Of a DNA stretch of 21,679 nt, positions 12,020 to 17,990 are shown piece by piece. The stretch is from a virus. The translations under genes and the position numbers were made by a program. The notes under the pieces were generated by a model. That model was not told the DNA's origin and did no database searches. It saw nothing but the letters and a program-made list of their open reading frames with translations. Location of the stretch: the IMG/VR virus record IMGVR_UViG_3300031857_001601, positions 1-21,679 of that record; one strand, written 5' to 3'. Each line of letters begins with the position of its first letter. Within the stretch, counting starts at the first letter, position 1.

Positions 12020-12850
12020 ATGAAAAACACAGAAGTTTACAACGAATTAGTTCAAAAGATGAGAACATTCTTCCAATCAAAAGGATTTAAAGAAGTTCCA
12101 ACACAATCAAGACTGTCAATTTTGGCAGCATGTGAAAATCCACATTCAATTACGACATTTGAGTACAAAGGAGAGGTTTGGCCTCTACCACAAACAGGTC
12201 AAATGTGGTTAGAATATGAATTGCTTAAAAACCCTGAATGGGAGGGAGTATATTGTATTTCAACATCCTATAGACAAGAGAAAAATCCAATTCCAGGTCG
12301 TCACGAATTAATTTTCCCAATGTTTGAATTTGAATCAAAAGGAACGATGAAGGATTTATTGAAACTCGAAGAAGAATTACTTGAGTATCTTGGATTTGAT
12401 GAACCAGTTAACACAACCTATGAGGGAGTTTGCTCCGAATATGGAGGAGCGTCAATACTTGAGGACGAGCACGAACAAAGAATGTGGAAAGAAAAGGGTT
12501 CAGTAGTATCACTCCAACATTTCCCACTCAGAACCAACCCATTTTGGAATATGCAACACGGAACAAATGGAATCTTCAATAAAGTTGATGTCATTATGTA
12601 CGGTCAAGAAACAATCGGCTCGGCCGAAAGAAGTTGTGATGTGGAGAAAATGAGAGAGATGTTTTATACAATAGAAAATGGTGGTTATTCTAATAAACTT
12701 TTTGAACTTTTTGGAAAAGATAGAGTTGAGAAGGAACTTGAGGAGTTTTTATCATTTGAGTTCTTCCCTCGTTTTGGTGGCGGAATCGGAATGACTCGTC
12801 TTGCAAGAGCATACGAACTTTTAAAACAAGAACAATTACAAGAAATTTAA
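12020..12850 (+). CDS. Class II aminoacyl-tRNA-synthetase-like catalytic domain (AsnRS / asparagine-synthetase-related)
   Basis: The 276 residues contain class II motif 2 (YCISTSYRQEKNPIPGRHE, 78-96, then FPMFEFE), a VDVIMYGQETIGSAERS segment (189-205), and motif 3 GGGIGMTRL (253-261). The last segment corresponds to the G-G-x-x-R region of AspRS/AsnRS. There is no N-terminal OB-fold anticodon-binding domain, so it is unlikely to charge tRNA in the usual way. Archaeal AsnRS-like proteins of this build (AS-AR) make asparagine from aspartate using ATP; that is one candidate activity. Others are peptide or protein aminoacylation. It has no leader peptide. It stands alone between a leader region with a terminator and a bidirectional terminator. 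Confidence 0.82.
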   Translation: MKNTEVYNELVQKMRTFFQSKGFKEVPTQSRLSILAACENPHSITTFEYKGEVWPLPQTGQMWLEYELLKNPEWEGVYCISTSYRQEKNPIPGRHELIFPMFEFESKGTMKDLLKLEEELLEYLGFDEPVNTTYEGVCSEYGGASILEDEHEQRMWKEKGSVVSLQHFPLRTNPFWNMQHGTNGIFNKVDVIMYGQETIGSAERSCDVEKMREMFYTIENGGYSNKLFELFGKDRVEKELEEFLSFEFFPRFGGGIGMTRLARAYELLKQEQLQEI

Positions 12851-12857
12851 TATAAAT

Positions 12858-12885
12858 AAAAAACCCCTCTTTTGAGGGGTTTTTT
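12858..12885. terminator. Bidirectional terminator between convergent genes
   Basis: AAAAAACCCCTC (12858-12869), loop TTTT and GAGGGGTTTTTT (12874-12885) form a perfect 12-bp stem with T tracts on either strand. It serves both the AsnRS-like gene (+) and the gene ending at 12887 (-). Confidence 0.9.
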
Positions 12886-12886
12886 A

Positions 12887-13318
12887 TTAACTTTTTGAGT
12901 AGACTGCTCCCCAATAATGTTTAATTTGTTTTGTCCCATCACCTGAGTCTTCCTCAAACTCACCTATATATGTTGGGGCAAGTTTTTCAGAGTTATATCC
13001 GTCCACTTTTGATGAGTTTATTGCTGCCGATAATTTCATTGTTTTGGCCTTTTCTTTATCTATTGATTTTCCAAGTACACACACAGAACCTTCAGTAGTC
13101 CTTTCGGTACACCATTTCTTGACATCCGAACCTACCCACTTACCTAAATTACCACTACCACTTAAAAAATCTGTATTTAATTCTTTTTGCCCATTTATAT
13201 AAGTAAACAATTGCACGGGAGCCGAACCAAGTTCACTTTGTTCTGAAACAACAATACCTCTTCTATAGCCAAAAAGGTATTGAATCTGATTAATTTCTTC
13301 TTTCAATATATTTCCCAT
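12887..13318 (-). CDS. Virion-cargo-type protein with ILKEEI...LFGY leader (143 aa)
   Basis: I start at the ATG at 13318. The frame is open 39 codons further upstream, but that extension crosses the promoter box and the opposite gene's promoter. The leader contains ILKEEINQIQYLFGY (4-18) and ends VVSE at residue 26 before Gln. It shares L-x-E-x-x-x-I-x-x-[LM]-[FI]-G with the PPK2 leader. The mature part is soluble, with GSGNLGKWVGSDVKKWC, two further cysteines-containing stretches and an end KHYWGAVYSKS. Family unknown. Box TATTTATA lies 14 bases before the ATG and a bidirectional terminator lies at the 3' end. Confidence 0.75.
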   Translation of the reverse strand: MGNILKEEINQIQYLFGYRRGIVVSEQSELGSAPVQLFTYINGQKELNTDFLSGSGNLGKWVGSDVKKWCTERTTEGSVCVLGKSIDKEKAKTMKLSAAINSSKVDGYNSEKLAPTYIGEFEEDSGDGTKQIKHYWGAVYSKS

Positions 13319-13332
13319 ATTAACATTTTTTT

Positions 13333-13340
13333 TATAAATA
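13333..13340 (-). promoter_or_regulatory. ATATTTATA box before gene 12887-13318
   Basis: The minus strand reads GATATTTATA, ending 14 bases before the ATG at 13318. Its position supports that start over the longer frame. Long-spacing class. Confidence 0.5.
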
Positions 13341-13357
13341 TCTTTTTTAAAATAAAA

Positions 13358-13390
13358 TTTGGAGTAGAGCAGTAAATTACAGTATATTTG
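13358..13390 (+). promoter_or_regulatory. Bacteroidetes-type promoter TTTG-21-TATATTTG
   Basis: TTTG (13358-13361) and TATATTTG (13383-13390) are 21 bases apart, matching the Bacteroidetes -33/-7 pattern. The -7 box ends 19 bases before the ATG at 13410. Confidence 0.6.
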
Positions 13391-13409
13391 TAGAATAAAT
13401 CCAAAACAA

Positions 13410-13826
13410 ATGAGAAATACCATCCTAACCATCACCTTTATCCTTTTGAGTTTTATCTCTAATTCTCAAGTTATTACCATTGAGTTTGATACAATTCAGT
13501 TTTTTTCTCACTCATCAAGTATTAATACCGATGAAGCTCGATTGACAAATAAAATTGTTTACGGAAATTTGGCAAAATGTGTAAAAACTGAAGTGATTAC
13601 TTTTGACTTGGATAATATGGTTGAAAAGTATAATGGTTTTGAAAATGTAATCATCAAAAATAATAATTCTAAAAATTTGGTTGATGTTGAGGTTGACGAA
13701 GCCGGCCGTATCGGACTCTGTATCTTGGGTAAAACTGAGGACAATCAAATGATTTATCTATTTGAAACAATTAAAGGTGATAAGGTTGAGGGTTACTTTG
13801 TCATTAATCCTAAAATTATTCAATAA
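13410..13826 (+). CDS. Exported hypothetical protein (138 aa)
   Basis: An N-terminal signal peptide (MRNTILTITFILLSFISNS before Gln20) is followed by a beta-rich soluble domain (VITIEFDTIQFF, KTEVITFDLDNM, DVEVDEAGRIGLCILGKT). No lipobox and no membrane anchor are seen. Such small exported proteins of Flavobacteria-type style could be host-derived. A host-type promoter and a bidirectional terminator frame the gene, so it looks like a self-contained early or accessory cassette. Function unknown. Confidence 0.7.
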   Translation: MRNTILTITFILLSFISNSQVITIEFDTIQFFSHSSSINTDEARLTNKIVYGNLAKCVKTEVITFDLDNMVEKYNGFENVIIKNNNSKNLVDVEVDEAGRIGLCILGKTEDNQMIYLFETIKGDKVEGYFVINPKIIQ

Positions 13827-13851
13827 AAAAGGGGACATAAGTCCCCTTTTT
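13826..13851. terminator. Bidirectional terminator between convergent genes
   Basis: AAAAAGGGGAC (13826-13836), loop ATAA and GTCCCCTTTTT (13841-13851) form an 11-bp stem. It starts at the last base of the stop codon of gene 13410-13826 and ends 18 bases before the convergent gene's stop. Confidence 0.88.
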
Positions 13852-13868
13852 CAATTCATAGTAGTTTA

Positions 13869-14378
13869 TTAACTTCTACAATATTGTGATGATTTAATTT
13901 TTGAATTAACCGCATCAGCAAGTGTTTTTGTTGTTAGGTCAGAAATTTCTTGGGACAATTCTGTAACATTAGGTACTCCTGAAAATTGGTCTAATGTATA
14001 TTGCGCTCTACACAAATTTTCTTTAGACGAAACTCTTTGAGCTAAATAATTCAGTGAATCTCTAACGGCAGACAAAGCCTTTTTTCCTAAACCTGAACCC
14101 ATTCCACCAGGTGATTCCATTTGTAAATTAGTTCCTAAAATTGAATTAAGGTCACTTAACTCTTGCGGAGTAAAAGCGTTGTCACCTATAAAACTCTCCA
14201 ATGAAGTTTTGTCAACTATACCTGGTAACCTATAGGGGTTCCCTTCAATTGTAACTGTTGCCTGAGGTTGTTGCTGTTGATTTTCTTGCTCACCCAAATA
14301 ATTTCTTTTTGTTGCATTTTCGTGCATTTCAAGAATCCTTTTCTTTTCGGATTCGTCTATCTTAAATAATTGTCTCAT
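13869..14378 (-). CDS. Virion-cargo-type protein with IDESEKKRILE leader (169 aa)
   Basis: I choose the ATG at 14378 (MRQLFKIDESEKKRILEMHE) over the in-frame ATG 30 bases upstream. The leader pattern starts here and the promoter box lies between the two. The leader resembles that of the zinc-ribbon gene, and L-G-E before Gln at residue 30 is a good (I/L)-x-E site. A Gln-rich linker (QENQQQQPQ) follows. The mature region has helical stretches and a compact part with NAFTPQELSDLNSILGTNL, a Gly/Met-rich loop and two cysteines (near 136 and 167). Function unknown. Confidence 0.73.
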   Translation of the reverse strand: MRQLFKIDESEKKRILEMHENATKRNYLGEQENQQQQPQATVTIEGNPYRLPGIVDKTSLESFIGDNAFTPQELSDLNSILGTNLQMESPGGMGSGLGKKALSAVRDSLNYLAQRVSSKENLCRAQYTLDQFSGVPNVTELSQEISDLTTKTLADAVNSKIKSSQYCRS

Positions 14379-14394
14379 ACTTTTGATTTTTTTA

Positions 14395-14402
14395 TATAAA
14401 TA
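14395..14402 (-). promoter_or_regulatory. ATATTTATA box before gene 13869-14378
   Basis: The minus strand reads GTATTTATA, ending 16 bases before the ATG at 14378. Long-spacing class. Confidence 0.45.
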
Positions 14403-14415
14403 CTTCATTATTTAG

Positions 14416-14423
14416 TATATTTG
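14416..14423 (+). promoter_or_regulatory. Host-type TATATTTG (-7) box
   Basis: TATATTTG matches TAnnTTTG and ends five bases before the ATG at 14429. No TTTG is found at the normal upstream distance. The same sequence precedes genes at 8099 and 13410. Confidence 0.45.
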
Positions 14424-14428
14424 TACCC

Positions 14429-14917
14429 ATGAACATATTTTTTTTAGATTGGGACGTAAATAAATGCGCAAAGGACCACTGCGATAAGCATGTGGTTAAA
14501 ATGATTCTTGAAACCGCTCAATTATTGTGTGGTGTACATCATATTACCGACCAACCGACCGACCAAGTACCGTACAGGTTATCTCATAAGAATCACCCCT
14601 GTTCTATATGGACCAGAACCTCATTATCGAATTATCTTTATCTTTGTGAACTTGGACTTGCTCTTTGTAAAGAGTACACTAATAGGTACGAAAAACGTCA
14701 TAAATCACAAGATGTAATTGAGTGGTGCTTGGTTAATAAACCAAACATTAAAGACATTGGATTTACCGAACCCCCAAAGGCAATGCCTGAGGAATACAAG
14801 GTTGTTGACGTAGTAGAATCATATCGAAACTACTATCGTGGAGCAAAGATGGGTTTTGCTGTATGGAAAAATGGACATAAACCTGAGTGGCTTATTGATA
14901 TATTGGAAGAAGTTTAG
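14429..14917 (+). CDS. Conserved phage protein with HCDKHVVK motif (162 aa)
   Basis: The protein begins MNIFFLDWDVNKCAKDHCDK and carries HCDKHVVKMILETAQLL (17-33), then SHKNHPCSIW (52-61), TEPPKAMPEEYK (113-124) and SYRNYYRGAK (131-140). This motif order is familiar from many T4-like marine phages, where the protein has no agreed function. The clustered His/Cys residues near the start (H17, C18, H21) and H53/H56 might form a metal or catalytic site. No leader or signal peptide. It is followed by the FKBP gene after 24 bases, apparently one operon driven by a host-type box. Confidence 0.82.
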   Translation: MNIFFLDWDVNKCAKDHCDKHVVKMILETAQLLCGVHHITDQPTDQVPYRLSHKNHPCSIWTRTSLSNYLYLCELGLALCKEYTNRYEKRHKSQDVIEWCLVNKPNIKDIGFTEPPKAMPEEYKVVDVVESYRNYYRGAKMGFAVWKNGHKPEWLIDILEEV

Positions 14918-14941
14918 TATAATTAATAAAAATAAAGAAAA

Positions 14942-15367
14942 ATGACACAAATTACAAATGGTAGCAGTGTTTCCGTAAACTACACTGGCCGATTGGAAGA
15001 CGGCACAATCTTCGACACATCACTCCAAGAAGGACGAACTCCATTAACAGCGACTTTAGGTCAAGGACAACTTATTCCAGGTTTTGAGAATGGTCTTATT
15101 GGTATGGCAGTAGGAGAAAAGAGAACAATTCAAATTGAGCCAAAAGACGCTTATGGTGAACTCAATCCTCAAATGGTAACCGAAGTAGGTTTGAACCAAG
15201 TACCTGAGGGTGTTAAAGAAGGCGATATGCTTCAGGGGCAAAACGAATATGGTCCTGTACAAGTAACTGTAAAAGAAATTAAAGAATCTTCAGTTATAAT
15301 TGATATGAACCATCCATTGGCCGGAAAAAAGTTGATTTTTGATTTGGAAGTTGTTTCTGTTGACTAA
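14942..15367 (+). CDS. FKBP-type peptidyl-prolyl isomerase, SlyD-like
   Basis: The 141 residues match a SlyD-type FKBP, which catalyses prolyl cis-trans isomerisation and acts as a chaperone. Visible are VNYTGRLEDGTIFDTS (12-27), GQLIPGFENGLIGM (42-55), GEKRTIQIEPKDAYGELN (58-75), an insert-in-flap region (about 76-120) and DMNHPLAGKKLIFDLEV (121-137). The metal-binding His/Cys-rich tail of E. coli SlyD is absent. No signal peptide, so it is cytoplasmic. It probably helps fold phage or host proteins; bacterial origin by transfer is likely. It ends just before a bidirectional terminator. Confidence 0.95.
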   Translation: MTQITNGSSVSVNYTGRLEDGTIFDTSLQEGRTPLTATLGQGQLIPGFENGLIGMAVGEKRTIQIEPKDAYGELNPQMVTEVGLNQVPEGVKEGDMLQGQNEYGPVQVTVKEIKESSVIIDMNHPLAGKKLIFDLEVVSVD

Positions 15368-15378
15368 TTAAATCGAAT

Positions 15379-15405
15379 AAAAAACCCCTCATCGAGGGGT
15401 TTTTT
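15379..15405. terminator. Bidirectional terminator after the FKBP gene
   Basis: AAAAAACCCCTC (15379-15390), loop ATC and GAGGGGTTTTTT (15394-15405) form a 12-bp stem. Its right end overlaps the stop codon of the convergent gene at 15404. Confidence 0.9.
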
Positions 15406-15589
15406 ATTTCATAAGAGACATCATTTGATTTGATATATTATTAAGAACTCCTTGTAACCTTCTAATACGATTTTGTTGTTCCTCATTTAAATCTATGGAT
15501 TCTCCTTTAATCGATGAAATTTGATTTGATACCCTGTCATGTTCACTTAGTAAACGTGTATAGAGAATTGATTTTTCTTCTTGCGTCAT
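15404..15589 (-). CDS. Small coiled-coil protein (61 aa)
   Basis: The product is almost entirely helical, with heptad-like stretches (LYTRLLSEHDRVSNQISSI and NRIRRLQGVLNNISNQMMSL). Its start, MTQEEKSILYTRLLSE before His, ends in L-S-E and could be a leader, but it continues smoothly into the coiled coil, so I am unsure. I recall similar small phage proteins with T-R-L-L-x-E-H-D. The palindromic TATTTATAAATA box shared with the gene at 15613 lies 16 bases upstream in its direction. Role unknown. Confidence 0.65.
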   Translation of the reverse strand: MTQEEKSILYTRLLSEHDRVSNQISSIKGESIDLNEEQQNRIRRLQGVLNNISNQMMSLMK

Positions 15590-15601
15590 AATGTTTTTTT
15601 A

Positions 15602-15613
15602 TATTTATAAATA
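15602..15613. promoter_or_regulatory. Second palindromic TATTTATAAATA box between divergent genes
   Basis: The 12-mer TATTTATAAATA repeats exactly the one at 2832-2843. On plus, TATTTATA ends three bases before the ATG at 15613, whose A is the last base of the palindrome. On minus it ends 16 bases before the ATG at 15589. It combines both spacing classes in one site. Confidence 0.55.
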
Positions 15614-16068
15614 TGAAGTTTGATGTACAACAAATACTCTCAACGCTAACAAGAAGACAAAGAATGACTGGTCTTGTAATTCTTGTTATTGCGGCAATTT
15701 TAATATTTGTACTACCACCATATTTTAAGTCAGTTTCTCCTGAAAATGAAGAGCTCAAAAAAACTATTTCATTCCAACAGGAACAAATTGACACTTTAAA
15801 CTCAAATTTAGTTTTACAAAATCAAAAACTTGTAGATTTAAGTAGACAAATTATTTCGAACCAGCAAGAATGTACCAATAGAATTGTAGAAAGAGAAAAA
15901 GAAATTATGTTGATAATAGATGAAATGAAAAGTTCTCTAAAATATAGGCAAGAGAAATTAGTTATACAGGATTCCGCAATGATAGAATATACTCCAAGAA
16001 TTATAAATGAAGATAAAAGTTATAAAACTCTTTGTGATTTAGAGAAAAAAATTAAGAAAAAAAATTAA
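15613..16068 (+). CDS. Membrane-anchored coiled-coil protein, spanin-like (151 aa)
   Basis: A short cytoplasmic N-terminus (MKFDVQQILSTLTRRQRMT) precedes one membrane segment (about 20-38, GLVILVIAAILIFVLPPYF). A long helical region (about 45-125) with coiled-coil character follows, and the end is a basic KKIKKKN. One cysteine pair candidate exists (C91 and C141). This is the architecture of an inner-membrane spanin or another periplasm-spanning phage protein. It has no outer partner gene here, unlike the pair at 6493-7291. The 3' end overlaps the convergent gene by four bases. Confidence 0.65.
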   Translation: MKFDVQQILSTLTRRQRMTGLVILVIAAILIFVLPPYFKSVSPENEELKKTISFQQEQIDTLNSNLVLQNQKLVDLSRQIISNQQECTNRIVEREKEIMLIIDEMKSSLKYRQEKLVIQDSAMIEYTPRIINEDKSYKTLCDLEKKIKKKN

Positions 16069-16613
16069 TCTTCTTTAATGGAACTCTGTGTGTAAGACCA
16101 TTGATATCTGTCTAAATCATAATCAACCAAACCTTTTAATTGTTCTAAAAATTCTTTAAAAACATTTCTATCTAAAGGAAGTTTTCCAAATTTTAACTTA
16201 GGAGTGGGAGAATCAAAATCGGCCTCCATAGTTACTTGAGCATTAGGGAACTCGGTTTTTTTGATTGCGTTTCTTATATCTTTGATTAATTTGTCTGTAT
16301 AATCATAATTTTTGAAAGTAAGATAACCTTCAATATTTGTATCAACAGGTATTGATAAAACTTTTTTCATTTCGTGAATGAATTCAAGTATTTTACCTTC
16401 TTTTCTACGAAAAAATCCTTTTGGTTTTGCGTAAATCTTGTTATAGTATTCCTCGTCGTATTTATCCGAGTTAATATCGTATTTCGATAGGTCAACAACA
16501 AAATAAACAAATTCCCTATTTTTTTCCATTTGATACTTAATTTCAACACCCATTACTCGAGACATCATCTCGATATACTTTTCAACTGAGGTTCTTTGGG
16601 TATCGTTTAACAT
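16065..16613 (-). CDS. Hypothetical protein (182 aa)
   Basis: The soluble product begins MLNDTQRTSVEKYIEMMSRV and alternates helices and strands (KYQMEKNREFVYFVVDLSKY, NIEGYLTFKNYDYTDKLIKD). A basic segment KPKGFFRRKEGK lies near residue 64. No family or leader is recognised. It is the last gene of the minus-strand run that starts at 18872 and lies nine bases after the preceding gene. The architecture is loosely like the product of 16623-16970. Confidence 0.65.
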   Translation of the reverse strand: MLNDTQRTSVEKYIEMMSRVMGVEIKYQMEKNREFVYFVVDLSKYDINSDKYDEEYYNKIYAKPKGFFRRKEGKILEFIHEMKKVLSIPVDTNIEGYLTFKNYDYTDKLIKDIRNAIKKTEFPNAQVTMEADFDSPTPKLKFGKLPLDRNVFKEFLEQLKGLVDYDLDRYQWSYTQSSIKED

Positions 16614-16622
16614 TTTACAAAT

Positions 16623-16970
16623 TTAATTAAAATCTTGAATTACAGGTGTTACATCAATAAGAATTCTTTTAGGATTTACATTATCAAAAGATGAAATTGA
16701 GCTTACAACAGTGTTAAATAACAATTCAAACTGTTGTTGAGCCGCATCCAACATTTCTTCGTTACCCCTTAACATATCAAGATTTTTTCTATCAATAACA
16801 ATTGATACGTCGTAATTTTTTAGAGAATTGGATGACATTTTATTTTTTTGAAAACTGTTTTTGTCAATATTAACATCTTCAATCCAAGGATATTGTCTCT
16901 TCATAAATTTTTTAATAGAGTTTTCGACTCTATTAAATTCATCCTCTATTTCAGGTCTTAACCATTCCAT
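16623..16970 (-). CDS. Hypothetical protein (115 aa)
   Basis: It begins MEWLRPEIEDEFNRVENSIK, followed by KKFMKRQYPWIEDVNI, a strand YDVSIVIDRKNLDML and a helix DAAQQQFELLFNTVVSSI. No family is recognised. The ATG shares one base with the stop of the upstream tagged gene (TAATG), so translation is coupled. The helix-strand-helix layout recalls gene 8733-9122, possibly a paralogue, at low confidence. Confidence 0.65.
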   Translation of the reverse strand: MEWLRPEIEDEFNRVENSIKKFMKRQYPWIEDVNIDKNSFQKNKMSSNSLKNYDVSIVIDRKNLDMLRGNEEMLDAAQQQFELLFNTVVSSISSFDNVNPKRILIDVTPVIQDFN

Positions 16971-17356
16971 TATATCTCTTTTGGTATTTGTCTTTCTTTT
17001 CCGTCCAAAGTTATTTTCAAATTAACCATATTGAAACCTCTTTCTTTATTGAGCGGTTCCATAGAAAATCTATATGTATTTCCTTTGTAATTTCCTGTCA
17101 AAGATAATGGAAAAATGGGAAATTTATAACCCTCATTTTCGATGTGAAAAGCACTGAACTTAATAGGGGAGTTTCCCAATATTTTCATAAAATTATCTGA
17201 TGATAATTCTTTAGGTAGTTTAAACTCCCTTTGAAATTCTTCAGGAGCTAAGACCAAATTTATCATAGTCTTACCTGTAAAAACATTTTTAAGTGAGTCT
17301 AATGCACTCTCACTTAAAATTTTATAATATTGTGATTCAGTTATTACGATTTTCAT
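16970..17356 (-). CDS. Virion-cargo-type protein with MKIVITESQY leader (128 aa)
   Basis: The leader MKIVITESQYYKILSE is 16 residues long, ends L-S-E before Ser and aligns position by position with the leader of the membrane protein at 2846-3493. The remaining 112 residues are beta-rich and soluble (INLVLAPEEFQREFKLP, FPIFPLSLTGNYKGNTY, MVNLKITLDGKERQIP). No family is recognised. The start overlaps the upstream holin-like gene's stop by four bases, and its own stop overlaps the next start by one base. It is thus tightly embedded in the minus-strand run. Confidence 0.73.
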   Translation of the reverse strand: MKIVITESQYYKILSESALDSLKNVFTGKTMINLVLAPEEFQREFKLPKELSSDNFMKILGNSPIKFSAFHIENEGYKFPIFPLSLTGNYKGNTYRFSMEPLNKERGFNMVNLKITLDGKERQIPKEI

Positions 17357-17655
17357 CCTTCAGTTGTTTCTTCCTCGTCTTCTGTAACCTCGTTAATTTT
17401 CTTTTTAGCCGTTACGTATTTGTCAATGGATGCAATACCAAATGCTCCGAGAGTAATGTAAAGGAAACCATCAAATACAAATTCATTAATTGGGAACTTC
17501 ATTCCATAAAAACCTGTGTAAATGTCTATTCCAAGACAAATTACCATCATAATAAATGCGGCGAATCCCACAATTGATTTTTCATTAATATCATTCTCGT
17601 CCATAAACATCTTAACCAAGAATGAAGGTTGTTTTTTCTTAATTTTCTGTTTCAT
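17353..17655 (-). CDS. Holin-like membrane protein B (100 aa)
   Basis: A Lys-rich N-terminus (MKQKIKKKQPSF) is followed by MDENDINEKSIVGF, membrane helix 1 (about 29-49), INEFVFDG, helix 2 (about 61-77) and an acidic tail EVTEDEEETTEG. It matches holin-like A at 6227-6496 in N-E-K/S-S-K-x-[IV]-[VI]-x-F, in E-F-x-F-D-G and in helix spacing, so I judge the two homologous. Similar two-helix proteins are annotated as holins in Bacteroidetes phages. It sits among virion-type genes rather than next to spanin genes. A second holin or an anti-holin is possible. Confidence 0.7.
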   Translation of the reverse strand: MKQKIKKKQPSFLVKMFMDENDINEKSIVGFAAFIMMVICLGIDIYTGFYGMKFPINEFVFDGFLYITLGAFGIASIDKYVTAKKKINEVTEDEEETTEG

Positions 17656-17656
17656 A

Positions 17657-17989
17657 TTATTTTTTTCTAAATATTAAATATTGATTAGGTCTTAAACTAT
17701 TTTTAATAGTAACATTATCATTCATAAATGTTACCTCAATTATTTCTTCAAAATCATTTTTATATAAAATTTTCCTACCTTTAACTTCTACCACATTGTA
17801 AATCAATGAATCCAAATCATATTTTTGGACTAATAAAGAATCGCCCGAAAAATACCAAGTACCCTTATAATCATGTTCTACACGAGATTTTCCATTGTAG
17901 TCAATCATTTTGTTATACTCAACAGAATACTTCACCTGACATAATAATCCAAGTGGTAAGAATAATAATATGAATAAAAATAATTTCAT
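17657..17989 (-). CDS. Exported hypothetical protein (110 aa)
   Basis: I start at the ATG at 17989, just after the preceding gene's stop, because it begins directly with a signal peptide (MKLFLFILLFLPLGLLC). The longer frame would overlap the upstream gene by 70 bases. The cysteine at 17 is preceded by L-L rather than a good lipobox, so cleavage by signal peptidase I or II is open. The mature part is beta-rich (VKYSVEYNKM, GTWYFSGDSLLVQKYDLDSL, IEVTFMNDNVTIKNSL). It lies between a tagged gene and holin-like B. Function unknown. Confidence 0.68.
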   Translation of the reverse strand: MKLFLFILLFLPLGLLCQVKYSVEYNKMIDYNGKSRVEHDYKGTWYFSGDSLLVQKYDLDSLIYNVVEVKGRKILYKNDFEEIIEVTFMNDNVTIKNSLRPNQYLIFRKK

Positions 17990-17990
17990 T

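Noticed and set aside
11841-12080. Minus-strand frame across the intergenic gap before the AsnRS-like gene
   Set aside because: It runs antisense through the start of the 12020 gene and the terminator hairpin, and its product is Phe/Leu/Ile-rich as expected of AT-rich noncoding DNA.
12851-12858. TATAAATA next to the terminator at 12858
   Set aside because: No gene starts downstream in either direction; it lies between a stop codon and a hairpin and is probably chance in AT-rich DNA.
8733-17000. Genes 8733, 9082, 16065, 16623 and 21176 as one paralogous family
   Set aside because: Their helix-strand-helix layout is alike, but I could not align specific conserved residues by eye, so relationship is not claimed.
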